From Candidatus Zixiibacteriota bacterium (GTDB taxonomy: Bacteria > Zixibacteria > MSB-5A5 > GN15 > JACZUZ01), in NCBI GenBank assembly GCA_024280775.1, contig JAJRPM010000013.1:248001-312000 (forward strand): a stretch of DNA of 64,000 bases, read 5' to 3'. This document shows positions 54,029 through 61,570 of the stretch, piece by piece. Position 1 is the first letter of the stretch, and each line of letters starts with the position of its first letter. A program made the position numbers and the translations under genes. The notes below the pieces were generated by a model. That model did not search any database. It was not told the origin of the DNA and worked only from the letters and a program-made list of their open reading frames with translations.

Positions 54029-55012
54029 TTACAGTCTTAGTTCGCGGAATAGTTCTTTAGCAACCGCTTCAATCATTGGGGCGGGAACCGCATTGCCGGT
54101 TTGACGGCGCGCTTGAGTGTAGCTTGAAGTGATTTCATATGAATCAGGGAACCCTTGCAGTCGCAACAATTCACGTTCGGTCAATCTTCTTTCCCCGTTC
54201 ACCAGTAAATAGTTATGACTGGACCCTGAACGCAATGCACAAGCAAACGGATAGGCAGAGACATGGCCGGACTTGTTCTCATGATAGATCAACGGAGCGC
54301 TGCCATTGACTCCATTGCCCTTCACATTGGCCTTCACATTGGCTTTGCGTGACTCCCTGATGCGATCACTGGTGTAATACTTTTCCGCCACGTCCGCAGT
54401 CAGTATCTCTGAAAGCGGTTTCATAGGTACTATGTATTCCGGCCATCGAAAATCAGCGAAGCCTGTCTCAGGTGCGAGGTCGTTTCGTCTGCCTATAAAA
54501 ATCACTCGTTCACGTTTTTGTGGCAGACCAAAATCACGCGCATCTAACGCCCGAAACTCCACGGTATAGTCCAACGACTTCAATGCTTCTAGGATAACCG
54601 AAATCGTCTTTCCCTGATGATGTGTCATTAACTGCTTCACGTTTTCCAGAATAAACATCGCCGGACGTTTTGCTTCTAGTACACGAGCGATATCGAAAAA
54701 CAATGTGCCGCGAGTGTCGGCAAAGCCCTGCATCTTACCAAAGACACTGAAGGCCTGACAAGGAAACCCGGCGCATAGTAAGTCATGGTCGGGAATGTCC
54801 TGCGCTTCGATTTTTGTAATGTCATCCTGAACTTCGACACCGAAATTTGCGTGATATGTTTCTTTCGCCCAGCGATCAATATCGCATGCCCATACGCACT
54901 CGGCGTTCAGCTTTAGCGCTGAGGCCGCAGAAGTGACTCCCAAGTGAAATCCACCGATACCACAAAACAAGTCAATGAAGTTGATAGAGCTACAAGATGT
55001 ATCGTTAGGCAT
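54029..55012 (-). CDS. DNA (cytosine-5-)-methyltransferase
   Basis: 327 residues. Motif I FIDLFCGIGGFHLGV, motif IV with catalytic Cys in CAGFPCQAFSVFG, motif VI FILENVKQL, motif VIII LPQKRERVIFIGRR and motif X TQARRQTGNAVPAPMIEAVA are all present, so it should be active. The variable target-recognition domain between VIII and X is short (~100 residues). No restriction endonuclease gene is adjacent, only the Vsr-like gene with which it overlaps by 8 bp. That pairing is that of Dcm-Vsr, in which Vsr repairs T-G mismatches arising from 5-methylcytosine. Target sequence unknown. Confidence 0.95.
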   Translation of the reverse strand: MPNDTSCSSINFIDLFCGIGGFHLGVTSAASALKLNAECVWACDIDRWAKETYHANFGVEVQDDITKIEAQDIPDHDLLCAGFPCQAFSVFGKMQGFADTRGTLFFDIARVLEAKRPAMFILENVKQLMTHHQGKTISVILEALKSLDYTVEFRALDARDFGLPQKRERVIFIGRRNDLAPETGFADFRWPEYIVPMKPLSEILTADVAEKYYTSDRIRESRKANVKANVKGNGVNGSAPLIYHENKSGHVSAYPFACALRSGSSHNYLLVNGERRLTERELLRLQGFPDSYEITSSYTQARRQTGNAVPAPMIEAVAKELFRELRL

Positions 55013-55514
55013 TTTCTACTTCTCGAATTTTCCGAATGACTGTTTTGACTACTCTTTGCTGGTTTTTCTTGATGTCACTCTCCCAGACTCGAATCACTTT
55101 CCAGCCTAAAGCTCGTAGCTTGCGGTTGTTCTTCTTATCACGGGCGATATTGCCGCTTATTTTCTTTATCCAATATTCCGAATTATTGACTCCGCTCATT
55201 TGAGCTTCCAAAGATTGGAAGCCGCGTTTTTTCCATTGGCGCCCGTGCCAATAGTCACCGTCAATAAACAACGCAACCCTGCGTGAGGGAAACACTAAAT
55301 CTGGTTTTCCTGGTAGATTTTTCCGGTGCAACCGATAACGATACCCTTGCGCCCAAAGAGCTTTACGAAGCGCCAACTCCGGACTAGTATTCTCACTTCT
55401 CACGGCCTTCATCGCTTTGCTAACCACAGTCTTTGGGCGGCGGCGCCTCATAGAAACAGACTTATGTATTGTCTCATGGGCTTTCATAGTTATTACAGTT
55501 TTCATAACTTTCAC
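55005..55514 (-). CDS. vsr: Very short patch repair endonuclease (Vsr-like)
   Basis: 169 residues. MKAVRSENTSPELALRKALW, GYRYRLHRKNLPGKPDLVFP, RRVALFIDGDYWHGRQWKKR and NIARDKKNNRKLRALGWKVI follow Vsr, a nicking enzyme that starts repair of T-G mismatches. The catalytic Asp of the PD-(D/E)xK-like site is in GKPDLVF and the following FIDGDYWHG. The cysteines I recall as structural zinc ligands in E. coli Vsr (GCFWHxHxC and WEC) are absent: DGDYWHG and VWESD replace them, so this is a zinc-free variant. Several ATG codons at the N-terminus make the start uncertain; M22 gives the best match to relatives. Translated with the methyltransferase through an 8-bp overlap. Confidence 0.9.
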   Translation of the reverse strand: MKVMKTVITMKAHETIHKSVSMRRRRPKTVVSKAMKAVRSENTSPELALRKALWAQGYRYRLHRKNLPGKPDLVFPSRRVALFIDGDYWHGRQWKKRGFQSLEAQMSGVNNSEYWIKKISGNIARDKKNNRKLRALGWKVIRVWESDIKKNQQRVVKTVIRKIREVENA

Positions 55515-55574
55515 AAAACATGATTAGTTACAGTGACTCTGATGTCAAGCTATGATGTCAAGTTGACCATATAC

Positions 55575-55610
55575 ACAAAAAGTCTCTCCGATAGTTTCAT
55601 CGGAGAGACT
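55575..55610 (-). terminator. Terminator of the minor pilin operon
   Basis: AGTCTCTCCGAT (55581-55592) and ATCGGAGAGACT (55599-55610) form a perfect 12-bp stem. On the minus strand it is followed by TTTTTG, 45 bp beyond the pilX-like stop. The intergenic DNA between this and vsr holds a 13-bp-period direct repeat of GATGTCAAG (55541, 55554), whose complement resembles two -35 hexamers. Confidence 0.85.
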
Positions 55611-55654
55611 TCTGTTAGAAATGGAGCAGAACTACTGCTCAATCTGGTGATTAC

Positions 55655-57766
55655 TTATTCAGCGAACCAACCCACCTGCGCTAGTCCGATTTCGCTATCA
55701 TCCTGCAACTTGAGGAAGTCTTTCAAGCGCTGGTCATAGTTCAGATTCAGACCATTACCCACCAGCATGCCGATGTCCGCGGCCACAATAGAGCCGTTGA
55801 CTATCATTTTGCCTGTGGTATTTGAAGCTTTGCGCGATAGAGCAAAGATTGAGTTATTAGTATACATCAAACCGTCAATCTGGAAAGGCGTGCCCGGTGG
55901 ACGAGTCGCCTCGTCGGCAATCCACATATCTTTTAGCTGGGTCGCCGAAATCCAGTTGTTGGACGAACTCAAAGGGTTGATTGAGGCGCCTGTCAGTTGC
56001 GGATCACCGGGTGTTAGCATAGTCAGAGTGTTCATATCGTAACTACTGGCGTGCTCTTTACCTTTCCAACTTTGAGTGACTGGATCGAAATACGTTCCTT
56101 TCTCTTTACCTTTTGAATCCTTGAAGCTCTTGTTAAACATATAGACCGGGTCACCCGGGTTCATGACATAGTAGCGCGGCGTGTAGCTGGGCACATAAGT
56201 CGGATTAGGTTGCGGCGCTCCGTTTACGTCGGGCAATGTCGGCTGGGTCTTGGCCCATTCACCGCGGTTGAACAACGTTACCTCAGACATCGCGAATGAA
56301 AAGTTTTCACCGCCAGATAAATTGCCCGGGTCGATAACGGAGTTATCCAGAATATCTCCTTTTTTCGGAGTCAGATAGTCTCCGACCAGAATGTTCTTAC
56401 CTGCGGCGATAGAGATGGCATTTGTTTTGCCGGTTTGTGTTTTGCCGAAAGTTCGATTACCGGCTGAGTTGCCATCGTTGTAGGTTAGATCGCCTGTAAC
56501 ATACACATTACCGCGGGCCATAATTTGCCCGGTGCCTTCCACGGTTCCCTGAATAATCACGTCACCGTCTACGGCGATTGTGCTGTTGAGCTTGATGGGA
56601 TTGGCCGGAGTGCCAACTAGAATCAAGTTACCGCTGTAACTGCCGCTAATACTTGAAACATTGCCCGAGCCAGGTAGACCGGTTCCGCTATAGGTTCCAC
56701 CACTCGAGACGCCGTAAATTACTCCGCCTGTAATTGTACCACTTGAACTATTTGCCACACCATCAAATTCTGCGTCATCAACGAGCTTGTTGCCATTGTC
56801 ATCTGAGAAAGGAGGCGGGAATTTGTCCGGGAGGGCGCCGTCGGTCATATCTCCCGATGCGGTAGGATAGTTCATGTATAGGTTTCCATTTGTCGGCAAT
56901 GGGGAGCCTGAGGTGTTGGACAACTTGACTGAGGTCATTGGCTCAGCGATTTTACCGTCTGTACTATTGAAGTCAAAACCGTCGAGTCCCATACCTGTTG
57001 GTGAGAGGTCAGTTATAGGATTGCCGGCTTTGTCGGTTACGATTCCTCTTGTGTACAAAGTGCCCGCAATTTTTGAATCCGCTTTGCCAGCGCGCAGAAG
57101 CATTGACTCAAGCGAGGCGATTTTCACTCGGTCAAATGTTCCTACTTTTGCGGGGTCGGTATTGTAGACTCGGTCAACGTTATCAATTGTCGCGTGACAC
57201 ATGATGCAGTTAATGTTGTTGGCCAGCACGGCAAATTCGAATCCCTTAAAAGCGCCGCCCTGAACGCGAAGCAGGGACTTGATTACCTGCTGTCCATGCT
57301 CGCTGGAACCGCCAACTGATGTGACAAGCAGGTTGATACCGCCATTCTCATCGGTGCGCTCAACATAGACAGAGTCTATTCTGTCATGAGCGCTCAAGTC
57401 CACATTGGACGCCACAAGAATTTTGCCACTATCAGGCAGATTGATGCTCAGAAGGTATTTCTCATAAGCGGCTTTGTTTCCTGCTTCTCCTGCGAGTTTT
57501 TGCGGACTGGTTGAAGTCCAGTTCAAATAGTCATTCCATAATTGGGAACGCGCCAAAGCCACACCTGACTCCGCAGAGTACAAAGCGCGGGTAGCGTCCT
57601 GATTGTTAAAAGATATGTTCATGTCATCACTGGATACCGAAAACATCTGCATCGCGACTATTGAAGCCATCAGCAAGACCGAAATCGCGACAATAAGCGC
57701 GCTTCCCTCTTCCTTTTGCAATCGATGTAATCGTTGCATTTGGTTTTGAATATGTTCTTGTCTCAT
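55655..57766 (-). CDS. PilX-like pilus assembly protein with a CxxCH motif and a bactofilin-like passenger region
   Basis: 703 residues. The N-terminus EEGSALIVAISVLLMASIVA is the PilX-type helix of minor pilins, preceded by a basic leader. The large soluble part has NINCIMCHATIDNVDRVYNT with C187-x-x-C190-H191, the covalent haem-attachment signature, and a long Gly/Ser/Asn-rich stretch of strand-turn repeats (VDGDVIIQGTVEGTGQIMAR, GNVYVTGDLTY) resembling bactofilins or other solenoids. PilX-family proteins normally cap or stabilise type IV pili; haem attachment in them is not something I know as standard. Last gene of pilV-pilW-pilX on the minus strand, with a terminator behind it. Confidence 0.8.
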   Translation of the reverse strand: MRQEHIQNQMQRLHRLQKEEGSALIVAISVLLMASIVAMQMFSVSSDDMNISFNNQDATRALYSAESGVALARSQLWNDYLNWTSTSPQKLAGEAGNKAAYEKYLLSINLPDSGKILVASNVDLSAHDRIDSVYVERTDENGGINLLVTSVGGSSEHGQQVIKSLLRVQGGAFKGFEFAVLANNINCIMCHATIDNVDRVYNTDPAKVGTFDRVKIASLESMLLRAGKADSKIAGTLYTRGIVTDKAGNPITDLSPTGMGLDGFDFNSTDGKIAEPMTSVKLSNTSGSPLPTNGNLYMNYPTASGDMTDGALPDKFPPPFSDDNGNKLVDDAEFDGVANSSSGTITGGVIYGVSSGGTYSGTGLPGSGNVSSISGSYSGNLILVGTPANPIKLNSTIAVDGDVIIQGTVEGTGQIMARGNVYVTGDLTYNDGNSAGNRTFGKTQTGKTNAISIAAGKNILVGDYLTPKKGDILDNSVIDPGNLSGGENFSFAMSEVTLFNRGEWAKTQPTLPDVNGAPQPNPTYVPSYTPRYYVMNPGDPVYMFNKSFKDSKGKEKGTYFDPVTQSWKGKEHASSYDMNTLTMLTPGDPQLTGASINPLSSSNNWISATQLKDMWIADEATRPPGTPFQIDGLMYTNNSIFALSRKASNTTGKMIVNGSIVAADIGMLVGNGLNLNYDQRLKDFLKLQDDSEIGLAQVGWFAE

Positions 57767-57841
57767 TCTTCTCGCCTCCCGGCTTTGTTATGTATAGGTT
57801 ACACTATGTGCTATGCGTTTGTGCTGTATTGTTTCAGGCGC

Positions 57842-58705
57842 CTATTGTAGGTGATTTCTGATTGAGACTTCCGAACTAAGAGAGCGCCGCCGCCGACCGT
57901 CATTACCCAGGGCTTTCATATTGTAATCGATTTGCGCAGTGTGCGCAGTCATTGAGACAAACCCGACTAAAGCTGTATCAATAGCGGAAAGGGTTGTGAC
58001 TGTATCTAATGTGGTGCGCATGAAACTCAACTGAAAATCGTCGATATTGTCAGCGTAAACATCGGGGGCAGCGCCATTTTTCTGAAGCATGAACAGCGGA
58101 TTGGCTGTGTCTGCGGCGTTGATAAAGTATTTTAGCTCTTCAAGTAGCAGAACCTTATCACCCGGTTGTGGATCAAAAGCGAAATCTTGCCCTGAGTGAT
58201 GTATTTCTTCCCAACCTGCGCCGAGATTAGTTGTGATGTTGGTGATAGTAAACCATTCAGGTGTATTGATTCCTGTGTGCCAAAGTTGTACGCGCATTCC
58301 GACTTGGAATTTACTTAGGTCTGACCCTAGAGCCACTCGAATTGGAGCGCTTGATAAGGCTTGAGTGTGATCACCAACATTGACAGCGCCACCGAAGGGA
58401 GCGTAGCGAATAGTCAAAGTATCAGGGTTAGAGTTACTCATCTCTATTGGCTGAATACCGTTTGGCAAGTTGGCCCCGGCGTTTCTCAAGTTGCGGATTA
58501 CTTCATCAACACTTGCACGCAGATTCTGTTGCATATCCGAGACGTTCTGCTGAATTATCAGTGTGTTGTGTTCGGCAGAGTAGAAATTGAGCGCGGCGAT
58601 TCCTATGACACTTGTCAGGAAAGTAGCTAAGAGCACTTCGACCACTGTGAACCCGCGCTCACCAAGACCGTCAAGCCGTTTTCTGGATTTTATCTTAATC
58701 ATCAT
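57842..58705 (-). CDS. PilW-like minor pilin / type IV prepilin
   Basis: About 288 residues from ATG 58705, with SD AGAGGA only 5 nt upstream; the longer in-frame start at 58777 would overlap pilV and is less likely. Prepilin cleavage motif G-FTVVEVLLATFLTSVIGI with a Glu at position +5 marks a type IV pilin-like protein. The remaining ~240 residues are mostly beta-rich and show the PilW size. Sits between pilV (8 bp gap) and the pilX-like gene, so its role is in pilus assembly or priming. Confidence 0.85.
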   Translation of the reverse strand: MMIKIKSRKRLDGLGERGFTVVEVLLATFLTSVIGIAALNFYSAEHNTLIIQQNVSDMQQNLRASVDEVIRNLRNAGANLPNGIQPIEMSNSNPDTLTIRYAPFGGAVNVGDHTQALSSAPIRVALGSDLSKFQVGMRVQLWHTGINTPEWFTITNITTNLGAGWEEIHHSGQDFAFDPQPGDKVLLLEELKYFINAADTANPLFMLQKNGAAPDVYADNIDDFQLSFMRTTLDTVTTLSAIDTALVGFVSMTAHTAQIDYNMKALGNDGRRRRSLSSEVSIRNHLQ

Positions 58706-58713
58706 GCAATCCT

Positions 58714-59124
58714 CTATGACTTGGGTTTGAAAATCGAATAGTCTATTGAACGTTGCTTTTGTTTCGCATCGGTCCATTTGATATTCACACTAAGCTTGAA
58801 TACTCCCGGCGGCACCGATGCCAGCGCTGCATTATCATCAACGCGACGGTTAACCTGATATGAACCTGAAACAGAATCACGAGTGTCTATCATCGGCAAA
58901 GTACCATAGGTTTGCTGAGCGACTAGAGACTCAAGCTCCTTCTGAGCCAAAGCGTTCGCGACAGTCAAGTCATTGGCATAGGAGTTATTGTGGACAGCTA
59001 TGCCAATCAGGGGAGCCAATCCCAGAACGCCGATTGTCAGAATCAGAATACTGACCATGACTTCCAACATGGTGACGCCCTTCTCACTGCGGAGTTTTGC
59101 TGGCTTGGTCTGCAATTGTCTCAT
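58714..59124 (-). CDS. PilV-like minor pilin / type IV prepilin
   Basis: 136 residues. A basic leader ends in KG-VTMLEVMVSILILTIGVL, a classic prepilin cleavage site with Glu at +5, and the helix is followed by ANALAQKELESLVAQQ, a motif usual in PilV minor pilins. First gene of the operon. Upstream DNA has a weak sigma54-like TTGGCA/TTGA pair near 59238-59254 on the minus strand that I did not accept. The operon pilV-pilW-pilX lacks a fimU or pilE neighbour here. Confidence 0.88.
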   Translation of the reverse strand: MRQLQTKPAKLRSEKGVTMLEVMVSILILTIGVLGLAPLIGIAVHNNSYANDLTVANALAQKELESLVAQQTYGTLPMIDTRDSVSGSYQVNRRVDDNAALASVPPGVFKLSVNIKWTDAKQKQRSIDYSIFKPKS

Positions 59125-59478
59125 CTATCTGTCCTCTTCTTCTAAAAGAATCTTTTCCTATTCACGAAAAACCACCTGGCAACTCTCGCTTTTTGCAATA
59201 CTTCATGCAGAAACTCCAATTGCCCGACTTACAACGTTTCAAATCGGTTGCCAAACTGACGAACGCTTTGGCCAAGAGCTGATTTATGGATTTTTGAGCG
59301 GCGGGAAATATTGTAAGCTGTAAGATGCTAATAGCTTAGGAGAGGCAAAGTTTTCTTAGAAAACTCGAATGAACTGTCTGCGCAAGGCCTCGAATCAACT
59401 GCAAAATGGCGATTGTGCAACAAAAGAGCAGGGCGCGCCCAACAGGTATGGGGTATTCCATATTGAAACACCCTAAAT

Positions 59479-59637
59479 GGCTTGTTGACAAAGTTTTTTT
59501 GTTGTGTGAGGTCTTGATTTTCGCTTTTTGAAAATTGTGACCTCGCACTTTTTCATAGAGAAAGCGTCGGGTCACACTACGGCAAAAAACGCCGCTGCAA
59601 GACCCGACGCAACAAAACTCGGGTTAATCAACAAGCC
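59479..59637. repeat. Composite palindromic element, family B, second copy
   Basis: Terminal repeats GGCTTGTTGA (59479-59488) and TCAACAAGCC (59628-59637) are perfect complements. Inside are a diverged 45-bp module (59504-59548, GTGTGAGGTC ... GACCTCGCAC) and a second palindrome GCGTCGGGTC (59564-59573) / GACCCGACGC (59601-59610). Same architecture as 10681-10865, without the tandem duplication. It lies in the 59125-59680 gap between pilV and the Bax-inhibitor gene, which otherwise holds nothing I can name. Confidence 0.85.
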
Positions 59638-59680
59638 CTAAAGGTAGAACCCGGGAGGAATACTGGATTTGTGGAGCTAT

Positions 59681-60418
59681 CTAGCGACGATTGCCCATTA
59701 TACGCAGTAGCAATAAAAATAGATTGATAAAGTCCAGGTAGAGCTTGAGCGCCCCAATAATGGCGAGTTTCTGACCGCTTTCACCGGTGGCGAGTTGCGA
59801 CTGGCCTATCTTTTTGAGTTGCTGAGTGTCATAGGCGGTTAGGCCGACAAAGATCAAGACTCCGATATAGGTGGTAATCCAGTACAGCCCGGAACTCGCA
59901 ATAAAAATATTGGCTATCGAGGCCAGCACAAACCCGATTAGGGCCATGCGTAGCATTCCTCCCATGCCACTGAGGTCGCGCTTGGTGATATATCCATAGG
60001 CCGCAGTTACCCCAAAAGTGCCGCCGGCTACTATGAAAGTGGAGAATAATGACGCCTGGGTGTAGATCAGGAAAATTGTGGAGAGAGTGTAGCCGGTGAG
60101 GGCTGAATAAGCCAGGAACGTTAGACGCGCTGTGGTCACCGACATTTTCTGAATCCGCGCCATCAGGAAAATCACCGCTCCGAATTGAGCGATTATCAAT
60201 CCCCAACGCAGTGCGCTGTTTTCTAGAAGCGGGTTAATCAAGCCCGGGGAGACTGCAACGAGCATCGCGATAAAGCCGGAAAGCAACAACCCGGCGGTCA
60301 TCCACATGTAAACTGAATTGAGAAACGAACGGTCTATGGCAATCGCCGGATTAGCGCTTGCAGTCGGGAGAGCATACTCTCCGGCGGTTCCATCATTTGA
60401 TCTTCCAAAACCTAACAT
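59681..60418 (-). CDS. Bax inhibitor-1 / YccA family membrane protein
   Basis: 245 residues, seven predicted helices. The N-terminal ~30 residues are soluble and polar. Family segments: FLNSVYMWMTAGLLLSGFIA (helix 1), FLAYSALTGYTLSTIFLIYT, TFGVTAAYGYITKRDLSG, and LTAYDTQQLKK in the penultimate loop followed by ALKLYLDFINLFLLLLRIMG. These proteins form membrane channels or leaks and, in bacteria, modulate FtsH or ion balance, but the exact bacterial role is unsettled. Stands alone; divergent from the DUF4159 gene. Confidence 0.94.
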   Translation of the reverse strand: MLGFGRSNDGTAGEYALPTASANPAIAIDRSFLNSVYMWMTAGLLLSGFIAMLVAVSPGLINPLLENSALRWGLIIAQFGAVIFLMARIQKMSVTTARLTFLAYSALTGYTLSTIFLIYTQASLFSTFIVAGGTFGVTAAYGYITKRDLSGMGGMLRMALIGFVLASIANIFIASSGLYWITTYIGVLIFVGLTAYDTQQLKKIGQSQLATGESGQKLAIIGALKLYLDFINLFLLLLRIMGNRR

Positions 60419-60610
60419 TATTCCACTTCCTTTTTTTCTAGTCTATTGGCTATCAATCAAAACACTCAGCTACCAGTTTTACCAACGAAACACCGGAAAA
60501 GAGGTGTTTTTCTGTAGGTAGAGCGTCAAACAACTTCATGGACGAGAAAAACCTCTCTTTACGCCACAAAAAGCCGTCTATTTGGCGGATTTCATGGTAT
60601 ATTATAGTGT

Positions 60611-61357
60611 ATGAGTGTATCTACGAGAAAATCTCCCCGGGCGACCTATTTGCTTTTTGGCATCATGCTTCTAATGGCGCTTGCTGTTACTAATGAGTCA
60701 AAGGCTCAGGTAAGCAGTTCCAATATTTCCCCTGCGCAAATCTCAGTCTCAACCAAAGACCCATCGGCGGTTTCGATAGCGAGATTGCATTACACCGGAG
60801 GGGGAGATTGGTATTGGGGTTCTTCGGCTTTGCCGAATTTGCTAAGATTTGTGCGTGAGAACACCAATTGGCCTGTAGATACAATTGAATCTCAGGTTTC
60901 GGTATCTGATGCGGAGCTATTTGACTTTCCCTTCCTTTTTGCCACAGGGCATGGGAAAATGCGTTTCAGTGAAACTGACCGTGAAAGGCTTCGCGCGTAT
61001 CTTGCCGCCGGAGGAACGCTGTTTATCAACGATTCCTATGGTATGGCCGCGGGAGTCAAAGAGGAATTGCGCCATTTATATCCCGACCGTGAGCTAGTAG
61101 AATTGCCATTTTCACATCCGATCTATCACTCATATTTTGATTTTCCAGGCGGCGCTCCCAAGATTCATGAGCATGACAACAAGCCGCCGCAGGGATTCGC
61201 CATATTGCTTGACGGTCGGGTGGCGGTGTATTTTCTGGTTGAGTCCGATATCGGCGACGGCTGGGAGGATGCTCAAGTGCATAATGACCCGCAAAACAAG
61301 CGTCTTGCGGCATTCAAAATGGGCGTAAATCTACTTGCCTACGCCCTTACCGAGTGA
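60611..61357 (+). CDS. DUF4159 domain-containing exported protein
   Basis: 248 residues. Signal peptide ATYLLFGIMLLMALAVTNES is followed by the DUF4159 domain: RLHYTGGGDWYWGSSALPNL, FPFLFATGHGKMRFSETDRE, LRAYLAAGGTLFINDSYGMA, PIYHSYFDFPGGAPKIHEHD and DIGDGWEDAQVHNDPQNKRL with a final KMGVNLLAYAL. The fold is GATase-like without a recognised catalytic triad. Genes of this kind sit next to MoxR/DUF58/BatA/DUF4175 sets. No SD precedes ATG 60611, and TATATT (60598-60603) is 7 nt upstream, which suggests a leaderless message. Followed by a DUF4175-type gene 213 bp downstream. Confidence 0.88.
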   Translation: MSVSTRKSPRATYLLFGIMLLMALAVTNESKAQVSSSNISPAQISVSTKDPSAVSIARLHYTGGGDWYWGSSALPNLLRFVRENTNWPVDTIESQVSVSDAELFDFPFLFATGHGKMRFSETDRERLRAYLAAGGTLFINDSYGMAAGVKEELRHLYPDRELVELPFSHPIYHSYFDFPGGAPKIHEHDNKPPQGFAILLDGRVAVYFLVESDIGDGWEDAQVHNDPQNKRLAAFKMGVNLLAYALTE

Positions 61358-61570
61358 AAAACATAGTTCCTCTGCAGAACAGATAAGAGGAAATACCAAA
61401 ACTATGAACCCCTGGGCGTCGATATACGTTATAGGAGAATAGACCTCATACCGGCAAGAGAATTGCGGATTTGAGGCTTATCAGAAACATCAGTTAAGAG
61501 CGGGGCGATTCACCCGGGTATAGTGATTCTAGTCTGAATCGTCATAGATATATTTTGAGAGGTTGCGACA

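Noticed and set aside
59238-59254. Sigma54-like promoter (TTGGCA ... TTGA) upstream of pilV
   Set aside because: The -12 element lacks the required GC (GA instead) and the site is 114 bp away, so support is too weak.
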